The notes under the pieces are model-generated. The model saw only the letters and a list, made by a program, of their open reading frames with translations, did no database searches and was not told the origin of the DNA. From assembly GCF_037975245.1 (NCBI RefSeq), contig NC_092571.1, positions 20,794,917-20,858,916 on the forward strand: DNA of 64,000 nucleotides, read 5' to 3'. The number at the start of each line of letters is the position of its first letter. Positions within the stretch are counted from its first letter, which is position 1. Below, one piece after another: positions 27,201 to 42,200 of the stretch. Origin of the DNA: Apostichopus japonicus. Taxonomy: Eukaryota > Echinodermata > Holothuroidea > Aspidochirotida > Stichopodidae. A program made the position numbers and the translations under genes.

Positions 27201-30200
27201 CATGCGCTCTTGCTAACTACCAGGAAAATTGTCTGCTACAGAGAGGGTTGAACCACCTCCACACAGACAGCCTGTCCCCTTTGCACCAGAAAAATGTATC
27301 ATGATCTCTGTATGTATACATATTGCACACTCCACATAAATAAAGACTGGCAGAAATAACAAATTCAATGTGTGGGCGGTAAACACCAAATAAACATTAG
27401 TCTGGGGAAGAGAAGGTAGCAGATTTAATCTTGGCAATGGGGGGGGGGGGAGGCAGTTTATAACTCACTAAGGTCCTAAACACACAAATAACTTTTGTTA
27501 TTATGTGTCAGAGTTTTCATTTCTATGTCACTGTTCGTCTGGTACTGATTATAAACATGACTGACTGACTATGTCATGTCAATGGCATTACGTGAAAGGG
27601 AACATTACACAGATCTCTTAAGCAATTTATGGGAATTTTCTTTTGTAAGGATTGTTCTCTTTTAAAGGTCAAATTTTGTCATGCTTAAAACTTGCTGAAA
27701 GGTTTGAAAACTGATTTTATGAATGATTCTCTGAGTCTCAAATCAATTTTCAGAATTTCAAGGATTGTTAGGTTAGGAGAAAATCAATGTCTCAATAAGG
27801 AAAAGAAAACTTCTGGTTTATGCGGATAGCAGAAAAAAGCTTGTTGAAATTGGAGCATGGGTGTCCATTAATTGACTGTCTACCGTATTTGGTTCCAATG
27901 CTGACCTCTGACGAAGCAAATATCACACAAAATCCAAGAAAACAAATTAATATAGATTTGGAAAATATTGAAACATATATATCTATATTGAATACAATAA
28001 GTAATGAAATAAGGTACGAGGATTGGGAAGGCGTTTGATGGCGGTGGGCTGGGGCCCCTAGGGGTTGGGCTGGGGGTTGGGTAAGTGTCGGGACGTTACT
28101 CACGAATGACAATGACGATGGCATCTGGTACCACCAGAATGTATCCCTGGTTGTTCATGGCCTCACAGGTATATGCCCCTGAATCACTCTCTTGTGCATT
28201 TGTGATGGTAAGGACACCTACACCATCCTCACTGGTAGTGAAAACCTAAGTGATAGATAGATCGATAAAAAAGAAAACTTAGAAAATCGTTCACATGTGA
28301 CACAGAGAAGAAAGGGTTTGGTTAACAGGGTGAAAAGTAGGCCTACTACAAACTAAATTGATGAGTAAACGAGTCAGCAGGGCTTCATTTCTACAGTCTA
28401 AAGCACAATATGAATCATGAGACGGGAGGAAGGGAAGAAAGGTTGGCCTAGTATACTGATTTATGGCAAGCCCCTCTCTCAAAACACAAACTTAAACCAT
28501 CAGGAGGGACAGTGCAAACTTTCTTAAGGCAAGTTAGAAATTGCCTTTGGGGCATCACAAATATATCAGGGCACCTGACAAGCTTTGCAAAAGGGCACTA
28601 CTAAGGCATTTTATCATAAGTGAGGGAAAACATAAAAGGATTTGAGAGGTTGAGGTAATTAATTCAGTCTTGATCTCTACATTTTTTGAAATTGCTTCAT
28701 TAATGGGCGGTTCCTGGTGCAAAAATTGCTGGAGTTCCTGACAACATTTAAGTACAATTTACTTTGATAAAAAGTTTTATGATGATTCAGGTAATTATGG
28801 TGGCACCAAAATGGCATCTTGATTTGAAGGGTTGTGGCAGCTGTTGCAGTCAGTGATGTCAGTTAATGCAGAGCCCTGGACCCTGTGTACTTACAGGGAC
28901 AACTACCTGTTGTTATCAAAACTTTTATTTAGCAAAATACATGGTATGAATGTATCATTATATATATATTTCGAAAAGAAAAAAGGGTAAAACTCAAAAG
29001 AGTTTCATCCATTCTCAAATTAATTGCCTATTTTACATTTCCTTTATCAAACTGATGTATTACACCGAGTAGCTAAAACTCCACACATCTTTCTTAACAA
29101 GCTTATATTAACCCTGATAGTCATCCAATGCAGCTCCTATCAGAGGTGGCATGGCAACAAATCATATACTAACAGATACTCCACTACCCACAGGTTTTGA
29201 CCTTCAGAAGTTGGCATAAATGTTTAGAATAATTATACGGAGCCTAGGTGTAGCCCTAGGGTTGCTGCTAGGGTGTCCCGCTGCGCCCTCCCAGCTGTCA
29301 GTGAATATCATATGGTATCTGATAAAACGTGAGTAACCTCTATTGGCTCCAAAGATACCGATAAAGGAGCAAATAAATATGATAAAAAGTCAAAGAGATG
29401 ACGTCAGTACCAGAGGTAATCTAAACCCAGCTTGACTTGCCCGGCTCAATGCAACTTGAGCAAACTGTTGTCACTTGTCCACTGTGATCAATATGTACTA
29501 AATGTCTGCAAATATGCAGTGAAGGAACTGTGCAGTGGAGGCGCGCACCCTGTATATCCAAACGTACAAATCCAATAACAATGATAGCATTGACTGGCAG
29601 TAAATATAGATGATCAGATTATAGTTGAGGTAGGAAAGGCATCAGTTTGTATGTTTAAAAGAATATCCACAATATGATCATACTACTTGACCATGCAAAA
29701 CATCATCTATGTAAAGAATGTCCACAATATGATCATACTACTTGACCATGCAAAACTTCATCTATGTAAAGAATGTCCACAATATGATCATACTACTTGA
29801 CCATGCAAAACTTCATCTATGTAAAGAATGTCCACAATATGATCCTACTACTTCACCATGCAAAACATCATCTATGTAAAGAATGTCCACAATATGATCC
29901 TACTACTTGACCATGCAAAACTTCATCTAATGTAAAAGAGTGTCCACAATATGATCATACTACTTGACCATGCAAAACATCATCTATGTAAAGAATGTCC
30001 ACAATATGATCCTACTACTTGACCATGCAAAACTTCATCTATGTAAAAAAATGTCCACAATATGATCCTACTACTTCACCATGCAAAACTTCATCTATGT
30101 AAAGAATGTCCACAATATGATCATACTACTTGACCATGCAAAACTTCATCTATGTAAAGAATGTCCACAATATGATCATACCACTTGACCATGCCAAATA

Positions 30201-33200
30201 TCATCTATGTAAAAGAGTGTCCACAATATGATCATACTACCTGACCATGCAAAACTTCATCAATGTAAAAGAATGTCCACAATATGATCATACTACTTGA
30301 CCATGCAAAACATCATCTACATAAAGAATGTCCACAATATGATCATACCACTTGACCATGCCAAATATCATCTATGTAAAAGAGTGTCCACAATATGATC
30401 ATACTACCTGACCATGCAAAACTTCATCAATGTAAAAGAATGTCCACAATATGATCATACTACTTGACCATGCAAAACTTCATCTATGTACAAGAGTGTC
30501 CACAATATGATCATACTACTTGACCATGCAAACATCATCTATGTAAGAATGCCCACAATATGATTATATTACTTGACCATGCAAAACTTCATCTAATGTA
30601 AAAGAGTGTCCACAATATGATCATACTACTTGACTATGCAAAACATCATCTATTTAAAGAATGTCCACAATATGATCATACTACTTGACTATGTAAAACA
30701 TCATCTATGTAAAGAATGTCCACAATATGATCATACTACTTGACCAGGCAAAACATCATCCATGTAAAGATTGGCAAATTTGATATGGCACTATACAGAC
30801 TTACCGTTAAGATGCTAACTATTATATCTATACGTTTTACATATATAACAGATATCCCATAGAAACATTCTTATGACCGCATGGTGATTACATCAGATGG
30901 CTGATAACATGGTGCTACTGAACCATGCAAACCACTGTACCATAATCTACAAGATTGTCATAATCAAATATGGTACTGTGCTGTACCATGAGAGCTGTTG
31001 AAATTTAGATGGAGCTACAAGATACAGTGTAATGCACCATGGACACCCACTCATACAAAATTTCACTTCATGTGGTGCTGCGTTTTGCACAATAATCTAA
31101 TCCATGCGGTTATCATATCAGATGGCCAATAGCATGGCACTACTGCACCTATGTGGTTGTCATATCTGATGGCCCATGATATGGTGCTACTGATATGAAT
31201 TTTAAATTTTTATTACTAAAGTAGACTTTTTGCATGAATTTTTGGTAACCTTACAGAGACAGAGCCTGCTGTTCGTATCAAGAACGGATGTTTCGCTGAA
31301 TTTGACAGTTTATCCGATCAAGTTTTTGAAAGCGTGCGAGAGGAACACATTTGGCTTTGTGAAGGGTTCAGTTGGTGGTATCTTGTGACATGTACCTCCC
31401 TATTTAATGCAAACACATCAATTAGCAACCAACATATTTCGCTGCTCCCACGCTCTTTAACAACCCTCTGTCATGCCAGACATGAACCATCGGGGTACAA
31501 CAATCGGTGTCGAGCGTATACCGTGCCAATACCAGGCCACGAAATACTTCCTGTATCCTTGAAAACAGTTAAGCTGCATCTTCACTGTGATCCAAGCGAT
31601 AGGAAATTATTCAGACACTGAAAGCTAAACTTCACCTTGAGGAAATGCAACATATGTGCATTTGGAGAAGTCAACAAGTGAAACATACTTTAGTATGATC
31701 ACACAGCAACCAAGGGAAAACATTTCATTCTCTGAAACTATGTGTGAGGGTGCAGGCTAAACATTTCCCTTGTCAGTGACTTGTGCAAGGGTGAAGGGGA
31801 GGGGGGGACATGGTTCCCCACCTTCCGTAATCAGTAAGAGGGAAATAATTCAGTCAGGGGATTGTTACATTCATCTGGGAGGATTTAGACCACTGCTATG
31901 GGTATTCACCCCCACCCCCACCCCTACCAACCCCCACCCCTACCAACACCCCCCCCCCCCTTCATTTCAATTTCGCACAAAACATTTTATTACACAAACT
32001 TTGGTTTAGAGCTAATTTGCAATGCCTTTAGAATAAACAATTTCATTCTGAACCATTTTTCTGGGAGAGGAAACCAAGACCACGCTATAGGAGGGTTGGC
32101 TTCAATGACCCCAGGTCCACCCCTCTCCTTCTCCTTTATATCATCCTTGATTTGCCTCCAGCTCTTCCATATAGGTTCAGCCCCTACCTTAATCAGAACC
32201 CGGAGATTTTACAAAGTGTACATTGCAAATATAAAAGCAATCCCTTGTTTATTTTGGATTTAGAATTTGTCAGAAGTTGATGTTTGCATGGCAAGGTGGC
32301 ACATCCAAACATTAACCTTTTCACATAAAATACTGTGTGGATCTCTGTCATATCACACTGTGATCAAAAGAAGAGAACTGAAAGTTTCAACATTGGTTTT
32401 TTGCTTTTACCCAAATGGGCTTGATACCTATCTCATAAATAACTTCAAGTGACATTGCTTTGACTGTGTTGTCATAACAACAACTTGAAAAACTAAAAGT
32501 TGCAAAAATGATGAACTAGAAAATAAAATAAATACAGTAAAAAGTGATGCATTTTTTTTCTTGCCACTGATTTGGGTTATATTTATGGAAAATACCTCTT
32601 GCCTTGCCAAACTAACAAAATCAATAACCTAGAAGGGAGTGATGTTATTTATGGTAAAAAGGAGAAGTTTCAAGGCATGAGTCATCCCTGGTTGCCATAA
32701 CCCATCAACTCCTTTCAAATCATAAATCTACGTATTAAAGCGGCATCAAAACAGTCAAAATTGCCACATTTTGACAAGGACCAGTGACCTCAGGAATACA
32801 AAATCGAGTACATTTTTTTCCAGAATTAGCTATCAAGGTCTAAATATTGTGAAGATTCATGTTGACCCGGTTTTTAGCAGGGATGATATGTTGCAAAAGC
32901 TGTTGCAATGTGATGAGTTCTAACAATGCCAAACACTGGGTGGGCACTGATATCAGTAACAATAATATTGCTTAATTCCACCACAAAAGAGAAATATCAA
33001 GAGAACAACTTTAAAGTAAGATGACCATATTATTTCCAGGATATCAAGGAACATGACGATGGTGACACCCCCCCCCTCCCCCCACAATGGATTAGAATAC
33101 TTAGACTGTACATCTAAAGGAAGGCATTTCTAGATTCTCAAATGCCGAGGCTTAGAACACTTCATCCAAAAAGAAATATTTTGTTTAACAGCAAAAATAA

Positions 33201-36200
33201 ATCCAAAGCCAAAACCTAAGGTTGATCACTTAAAAGTGCAACACGATGCTTTCATGAATTACTGGGCTGTATGAACTTATTCATTCCATGATCTGGATTG
33301 CCTTTATCTGTGAGCCATGAATGAAATTTACATTCGTAGCCAGGCTGTGAACAATCACAGATTAGCTTAGGTTCAAGCTGTCTCTACGAATGGGAGAATA
33401 AACAGGTAAACTTGAAATTATTCAGGGCCTATCTACAAATTTCAGGGATATAGCAGGGACAGTACATGAAATTCGGGGGCACTTGCAGGCCAACTTTAAA
33501 CCAGGACTGTCCTGGGAAATAGGGCGCATCTGGTAACCTTTCACTAATGGAAAGCCTAAGAGATTTCACCTTACATGGCACTATAAGGTCATACATTATT
33601 GAAGTGACAGCCTTGAACAAGTTGGATATTTGCACTATTAAACGTATCTCCAATTAACAACAAGATACTAGTTGATTGGGGGAAAGCATCTCCTTAGAGT
33701 GAACTAGTTTCTTTTTTCACAGTCACATCATAAATGCAGCACAGAGAATACCAATGCAATTTTTCTTCATTTTTCCTAAGGGTGGAGGAGGAGCAGGTGT
33801 TGGGAAGTACCACCATTAATGTCACACATGAATCAAGTTATAGATCCATAAAATTGTATCCCCGCATTCACGCACAATTCAGCTATTAACCAAAAACTAA
33901 CGAGTTGAACTTTACCCTAAATTTCGCAAATATTCGCTCAAAGTTTGTTATATTTACAGAATACTATCAGATAAGTGCAATATAACTGAGTATATCATAA
34001 TTTCCTTGCAACCCTACAAACATGTAGTCAACACTGGATTCTCTCTCCAAACATCAGGATTGAAACCAAAAGTAACTATTTTTGCTTTTGTCCAACACAA
34101 CCAGACATCTGTTGAATGAAGGCTGCCCACTGTTGATACCGCTTTTGTAAGACTGGTGTAAACTGCGTGTTATCATTGAGTTTCTGATCTTTTCTTTTTT
34201 TACCCCGAGGGCGACCTTTCTTTCTACCAGACTGGTTTATTGTAAAGATAGCTTGAATTTCCCCCAGGGGGTCTGGTATGCCACTTCTGACTCATAAAAT
34301 ACAATGAAATCATGTTGATAGAACCTCTTTCAGGCTTCAACCAATAGGAGGAGGATTCCATTCCACAAAAAAATAGAAAGAAAAGAAAACTTGGAGAATA
34401 TAGGTTTACATAGATACTGTCTGTCTGTTTAACTGGAAGGATTTAAGACTGGGCAAAGATTACTGGTGGATTCAACCATGAAACTAATCGAATTTACATA
34501 GAATCAAACAAACAAGAAAATTGAAATTTGAAGTCTGATGGAAGCTTCTTATCTATGTTGACCTCCTTATGAACAACCACAGGAGAGAGGGGGGAGGGGA
34601 GGGGGTGGGGGAGGGGGTGCAATTAGAGGGTTACATACATAGCTTGCTCTGTGATAATTTCAGAATGACCCTGCCCTTATTCACATATTGTTTTCAGTTC
34701 CAAGGTTTCAATATATATTTGTTGGAAAATCCAGAACAGTGAAAAAACTTCCAGCCTTCACAGGGATCCGAACCCGGGGCCTCCCGCTTTATATGCAGAC
34801 ACCCTAACCACTAGGCTATGGACGCTGATTGTATGTCCAGAGGTTCGAAACCGGTAAGGGAGGGTCGTTTGTCACCTGTATCGAACAATTCTAGTTCTGT
34901 TTTGGTGACATATTTTGCCTTACTCTAGAGATCAAACATGATGCTAACCAACTCGAAATCATTTGTGAATCCTAAGACCGGATCTCGAAAAGAGATGTTT
35001 GTGAAGGATATAATCATTTATAGAAATATGTTCTGTATGCACTTTCTGTAGGATATACCCTTACAATTAAGCCCACCTTTGATAATTGGGTGCCTACCTC
35101 GTTCTCATGAATATTCAGTTTATTTCCAATAATCTCGCTTGTGTATCTTGGGTATGTAAAATGAACTTCCTTTAAACCCTTTGCAGAATCAAAACTGAAA
35201 TTTGGGCAATATGTGGCAGGAATTATTTTTTCTCTCATTGTCATACGAAGGACTTCTAACCCATACAGTTGATGCAAGATAATGGAACTTGGTAGACTTC
35301 ATATACAGAACGTGATAAAATCTGGCGAACAGCAGAATATACTCCTGAAAAACGACCTGATACTTTAAGCTAATGAAAGTTGTGGCATGGATTGAATCTC
35401 GGAAAGGTACAATGCAGCATACTGCCTTAAAATAAACCTGTATGGATTAGATCCCAAACATACGATGCAGTATACTGCTCTTAACTACGACATGAATTGA
35501 ACCTGAAAGAAATACAATGCAAGAAAACTGCCTTTAAAAATACCGCATGAATTAATATATCTTAAAGTGTAAAATGCAATACACTGCTTTAACATATCCC
35601 TTTGCAAACTGGACTGTTTCGGATACAACATCACCATCTTAACATTGTGTCTATTAGCCATTTCTGTTATAGAAGCTTTCATTTTTAATAACCTTTACGA
35701 ATGATATATTCCAGGGGTTTGATTCATGACTTACCCTCGGTGGTGGTGGTATGGGTCCCCAGTTGAGACGCCAGGATATGATGGGTGTAGGGGTACCCAC
35801 TGCCACACATCGTATTACTATGGTCTCACCTCGGGTGACCGTGATGGGTGTGTTTGGTGGTACAGTGACATTTGGTGGCGCTAGGAAATGAAACAAGTAA
35901 AACAGCACTTTTCAACTTTGAGACCCAGAAGAAACTCTTAAAAGCAATAAATTAAAGGACAAATGCCCCTCTGCTCAAAATTAAATTTTTATGTTTTATA
36001 AATTTAAAAAAAAAAATATTTTGTTAGTTTTAGTTTTAGAGATAGTAAATTGTATCACTTGGATTCCAATCCATGGTGATCACCAGAGCATAGATTGATG
36101 AATGTTACACATAAAGTGTTAAGCCCGCCCTGCACAGGAACAGATTCCCTAATAATGAGTCTCATCTTATGAATAAGAGCCCACATGCTTAAGTGATGTG

Positions 36201-39200
36201 AAGGCATTAAGATCAGCGGTCACCAAAATGTTGCTGTGGCTTAGAAAATTGCATCAAACCAATCATAGAACAGACCTGTACATCCCATTTAATAATTTAC
36301 TAATCAGAAATGCCCTCATCTGCAGACAGAAAAGTTCTCCCAACCGACTGACCGACCCACCCACCCACCAGGTAACCTCTTCTTCCCCCTCCCATATACC
36401 CACAGTGTCCATGTTGCATACAAAAAGATTATTATACAAACTATATGTTTAATCTGGGTGGTGCAAAGGTAACAACCTTACCAGAACCACATTAGAATAG
36501 AATTTCAAGAAGCTAAGTGTTTTAAGCAATAAATTTTGAAAGTACTTATAACTCTCAAGTGCTTCCTGACAATTTAATCCTAGTGACTTCCTGAAAGTCA
36601 AGAAGACAGTTGGGTAATTTTTCTGGTACACTAGGTTTTTAAAACCCTTATTTATGTGCTCTTCACCTTACTGAAAGGGGAAAACATGAATCATGTTTAC
36701 TATGGGAGTTTGTATGAAGGGCTTTCATGTGAATGGTTATTTTAAAATAAAAATATTAACGGATGTAGAAACATCTAGCGTAGTATGTAAATATTTTGAT
36801 TTTTTTGTCAAAGACTAGAGGGTAAATTCTTAAATGTTTAAATTTACAAACTGAGAGAGCAAGGACAAACTTGGAGATAAAATCTAAACTGCTTTAGTGT
36901 TTTCGTTTACCTAGTCCAAACAGTGAACTTGCTAACTGCAACAAGTGATTAACAAGACTGACTTCAGTTTGGACACCCGGTTTAGAAATGGAGTTTACAG
37001 AAACGAAGGATGAAAGAGTGGAATCAGTAGCAGCTTTTGTTTGACGTTTTTCCTTGTCGTTGGTGTGATGCTGCAGATGTGGGAGGGGGAGGGTGGGGGG
37101 TGGGGAAAGAAATGTTTGTGCACACTTACTACATGCATATTCATCACTACGATCCACACAGTCATAATCGTTGTCGCACTGAAAGGCTTTTGGTACACAC
37201 TCGGAGTTGGTGAAGCATTCAAATTCACTAGCCGAGCAGGCATCACCAGGTTTGGCAGTTGCTGATAGAAAGAAAAGCAAATAATGAAATGAAATAAAAA
37301 GTTCTTGCACTTATCAAGCAATGTCAATAGACAAACAGACCTCAAGAGGGCTGAGACCATACAAATGCTTCTTTCAAATAAAGACAATTTTTTTTTCAAT
37401 TCACTAAACATTGCCCACTCATTTTTTTCTTCTTGCTACTACATCTCTCACATGTTCCAATCAGCCACCTGATACCGACGACAACTCAATCCCGGAGTTT
37501 TTTATAATGTCTATGAAAATTGGGATTGGCACAACTTCGTATTCTACGAAATTGTTCCAAGCCTACGGTAGTTGTAGATGTTTTGGCTAGGAAAAAAGGG
37601 ATTTCCTGAAAGCATTAAACATCCGCTGCGTAGGTGCAACATCCTCAATAGCGAAATGTGCAGATTTTAATGCTCGTTTTATGTTTCTGTGGCTGGAGAT
37701 GTTGTGTATGATGAAATCTATCGGCTATTTCAAGGAACGACCGTTCCGACGAGATTTTCAGGATCACAGAATAACTTACGACAATTTGCTTCGTCACTAC
37801 CGTCCCCACAGTCGTCATCCCCATCACAGAGCCAGATTTTCTGCGCACAGTTCTCGTTGGTGCATCTAAATTCGTTGGGTTCACACGGGATCAGCAGAGT
37901 GGCTGTTGGATTCAAGAGAACGATATCATGTTAAATTATAACAAAAACAATATATTTCATTTCATTTATTTGTTTCTTCACAATATAAATACAGAGAAGT
38001 TAAAACTTTGTGACAAAACATATCATCAACAGGGAAAATTGTGAAAGAAAGCACTCCAAGATGATACACAGTAATATGACAATAGTGTTAATATCAGTTA
38101 ATCGATTAATCAGTCTACCGGGAACTGTGTCTCTCAACCTAGAGGTCCGGGGAGGGGGGAGGGGGTGGGGAGTCTGTGAGGAACAAATGGGTTTGTAGAG
38201 GGCCAGCAAAGAATGTGGGGTCTGTAAATGCTGATGGGCCTTGCTAACTTTTGACTGACTTGTACACGCTGTACCGATAATTAGAACACGGTCTGAAAGT
38301 GTCATCCACGGCAACATGCATATTCATGAACCCTGCAGCCTGAATTATCGTCCCGAGGGATCCATAGGATTGAACTGGTCCAGAACCTAGATACTTTAAG
38401 ATCATTAGTGAGATCTCAACTGTCACTGTTTACTCTCAGTCTACCACAAGATCATTAGAGGCTTTTAATTGACACAATTTACGGGATTAAAGCGAGACTA
38501 TATGCGTCATGGAATGCGGATGTTTGGGTTCACCTGAGATTAAACTCCACTGAGTTAGCGGCGGTGCTGTCTCTGGCCAAGTTTTAGTTTTGATTTATGA
38601 TGTTGGCACTGCCTGGGTTGGGTTACACCAATTGTAACAACCATTAAACTTATTCCCCGTAAGACAAAAATCACATCATAATTGAAGATTGGTGGTCAAT
38701 GAGGAATGTTATTCCTCATATTAACATAACACATTCAGTTGCTGGAATGATCATTATAGGATAGTTGTTTGTGGATAATATTTCTTTTGAAAATTCTGCC
38801 TCAAATGTTAAAGAAGCTGATTTTAGTACTTTTTACAAATTTTGTTGGATCATTATTGCTTTATGTCTTTGACCTCCATCTTCAAAGTTTCTTCTCTTTG
38901 TAAATTAAACTTATCTATTTTGCTATTTCCTGCTGGCACAAAAAAAACAACAACAACAATCAACCAATCAAACTAAAAGAATTTTCAAGGAATTCAAGGA
39001 AAACAGCAACTCCTGATCCTCCTTCCGTAATTAAATTTGTAACCCAAAACTTGATTTTTTTATATTTCTTTTTAAAGCAAAATTTGACTTAATTAGCTTC
39101 AAACTATTCTATTAAATTAATACTTACGACAAGCAAACTCGTCCGATTCATCATCGCAATCAAAGTCCCCATCGCATCTATATTCGTCAAGAACACACTG

Positions 39201-42200
39201 GTCGCCAGAATGGCAACGGGCCTGTCCACTGGGACAGCGGCCCTCCGAGCTGGTTGGCGAGGGCGTAGGAGTACCTTCAGGGGTGGCTAATGATGGTGTC
39301 TTGGGGTTAGGCTTAGAAGTTACTGCTTCTACAAATGTAAGATGAGAATGCAAAAAGTGGTATTAGTTTTTAACAAATGCTCGCTGTTGTCTAAAGAGAT
39401 CTGGAATATACCTTATCAACCATGGAATCCCACCATGATTGATTTCACCCACGTATTTGCAACGTTGGAATCAAAAGTAATTGCTTTATGCTGCGTTCAT
39501 TTTGTTTTCTGTTTTCATCTTTGGTATTCAACGTTCTTTTCTAAAACCTCAGTCAACTTTAGTACAGAGCTCGCTAATCTCAAACTATTGTTCTCATCCC
39601 CTCCCCTGCCCCTCCCATCCCACGCCTCACCCCCTGCTGACCTCAAACTATTGCTCTAACCCCCACCCCCTGCCTGACCCCCCTTACCCCACCTGCTCTT
39701 CCTGTTGTACACTTGAATTATCAGCATCTTCTAGCTAATTCTCATTAATTTGTTGAAATAAAACTCAACTATAAGTTGATGAGATGAGAAGTACACCTGT
39801 TAGTTTATCATTTCAATAATTCATTTTGAAAACTTTGCTCAGTTAGCCACTTATTTCATGTATTACTGGCGTTGTTGCTCTCATGACTTCCACTTCTTAG
39901 GACAAGCTTCATCCAATGATCGAGGTTGTTCGTCACCACCACTAACGACCACTTAATCCAAGGCTCAAATGTTTACCGTGACAAGTTTAAACTCCTACAG
40001 ATACTCGGAGATATTGTCGATTACCATTCCATGAAACGTCATCGCAGTAAAAATTACAGTAACAACTGGTTAGGAAATCAACAAGCGCAGAATCAAGCCC
40101 CCGTTCCCTAATTCAGATAAATTACTTCCGAAAGTATGTGCCTGTGTTAGTATTGCACAGCAAACAGTGAGAGTGACTCCTGGTTGATTTTCTTCCAAAT
40201 TTAACCTTTGACCTAAAGCATTACCCATATAAGGAGGACCATCTAGCCCTTGCACCTTCACCTTCTCATTGAGAAATATTTACTACACTATTTACTAAAC
40301 AAAACTAAAACATGTCACTTTAACCAGCAACACATTACAGAAAAAGCACCAGTGGAGTAATATGGTGTCGTGCGGGGGGGGGGGAGGAAGTTGGTTGCAG
40401 GGTAAAAGCTGGTAAAGTGAGCTAGAGAGAGGAAAGCAAATTGAACAGAACAGGGGAAATAAGACCATTTCTTGAAAGTATTAGTAGACTCAGTTCTTGG
40501 ATTCAAGAAGTGATGAATAAGCAATGAGGAATATAACAGATACATGCCAGAGCACAATCCATTGTAGTAATATTGACCATACATGTGGTTACAACCAGTT
40601 GACTGCTCAAAATTATAAAGTGATATTAAAACAGACACAAACCCTATCATCATTAATGGTCTATGTGATAGAGATAACTGTCATCAACAACTTCACCGAC
40701 CAACTAAGAAAAATCTTATTCCATTTTGGGAGATATCACAGGTAAATATGGAGTGCAAACTTCACCAGGAAGCTTCTATTAAGAGTATGTTCTGCTTTAT
40801 CAGTCACAAACAAGCCAACCGCTGAGCTAACCTTTAAAGTAGCACGGACATCTTTTATAATTCCAAATATTAACCAGCTTCACCAGTTTGTTTTCCTGTG
40901 AGTATAGGTGGAGATGAAGAACCATAAAACAACCCCCATATTTCCTTCCTTAGGGAAGACCACGACAAATCATGGAAAGTTCATATCAACTTTGATTTGA
41001 ACTGTTACATACTTTAATCAAAACAGGCTTTGTTCAGTACCCTATAAAAACTGGTTACAAATGAAAGGGTAGATTTGAAAGAACAGATACAAGATACCTT
41101 ATCGTTCTCTGGAGGAATTAATTCCTAAAAGTGATATGATTAAATTTTGACCTACAAAGTAAAGTCCAAGAATCCAGAAACACTCCCCCCAAGTGACAGG
41201 TTTGACATTCCATAGTCTGATAAACAGGATGTAGTTGCCCAGGCAACCTATAAAGTTTTACAATTTAAAAGGATGATGATGTTACGTGGGATATATATTT
41301 TATTATTAAACCAGACTGACGCATTAAAAATTCTTCCTGATTTTAAATTTAAACAGACATACTTTAAGCAGCATTTTGCATCCTTTTCTATGATTTTTCT
41401 CAACCTCACTGACTCCACTGTGCCATAAACGACATACATAACTAGCTTATCTATTTAAATCTTACTTCAAATGGTGGCATAAAAGTTGAAAAATTTGCAA
41501 CTTCCAACTTTGTTTTTCTCCAAGATATTTTCCGTTGGGTTGAACAAATACTTCAAAAGTTTCAAAATATAACACCATCTTGCATCTAAGGACCCTTTAC
41601 ATATCAAAGATTGATGCCTTCTCCACGTAGACCCCTTCCCGGGCCACAATGGGACACTCATTTACAGTGCTCAGCAATATGATTGCATCATATCTATTTA
41701 CATCAACATACATCTGGGTTTGCATCAACCACTTCCTGATGAATGATTTTGCACATATCTTTCAGAGCATGGACACATCTCTCGTGAGCATGGACACATC
41801 TTTTAGAAATTCATCACTGGTTTGATGATGAGTCTTTTTGGCGTATTCCATACAAATGTGACAGCTTCCCTTCTGTATACGCACTAATTGTTTCCACAAA
41901 AATCCTTTCTATACTACAATGCAGCTGATACCTTGCATTGCTAGATAGCTATAGCTGGTATGCCCATCACAGAACTAAGTTTTGAAACCCTTGATATGTA
42001 CCTTGCATTGCTAGATAGTTATAGCTGGTATGCCGGTTACATCTCTATGTTCCGACGTCTCTATGTTCCGACGTCTCTATGTTCCGACATCTCTATGTTC
42101 CGACGTCTCTATGTTCCGACAATTTTTTTGGACTCTAATTTTTTTTACCCAAATTTTTTCGGACTCAATTTTTTTGGACCAAAATTGTTGACCAACATGT

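Larger units (their letters stand above)
28246..35734. other. Intron between exons 5 and 6, splitting the Ig domain
   Basis: 7.49 kb, the longest intron with both ends in the window. Holds a diverged dispersed repeat, the second 55-bp array, an unrecognised plus-strand open frame, a minus-strand coding-like relic and a SINE head, listed separately. The remainder is AT-rich with C/G runs (31940-31960, 33067-33084, 34585-34620). Confidence 0.85.

Noticed and set aside
29653-30770. CRISPR array
   Set aside because: Units are contiguous head-to-tail copies without unique spacers, in an animal intron.
31990-32208. Minus-strand 72-codon open frame with several Trp ([20 protein letters not shown])
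   Set aside because: Looks faintly coding, but it has no start, no acceptor-like entry and no recognisable domain; chance cannot be excluded.
34752-34825. Intact tRNA gene
   Set aside because: A and B boxes are present, but the acceptor and T-arm ends do not pair, so a SINE head is the better call.
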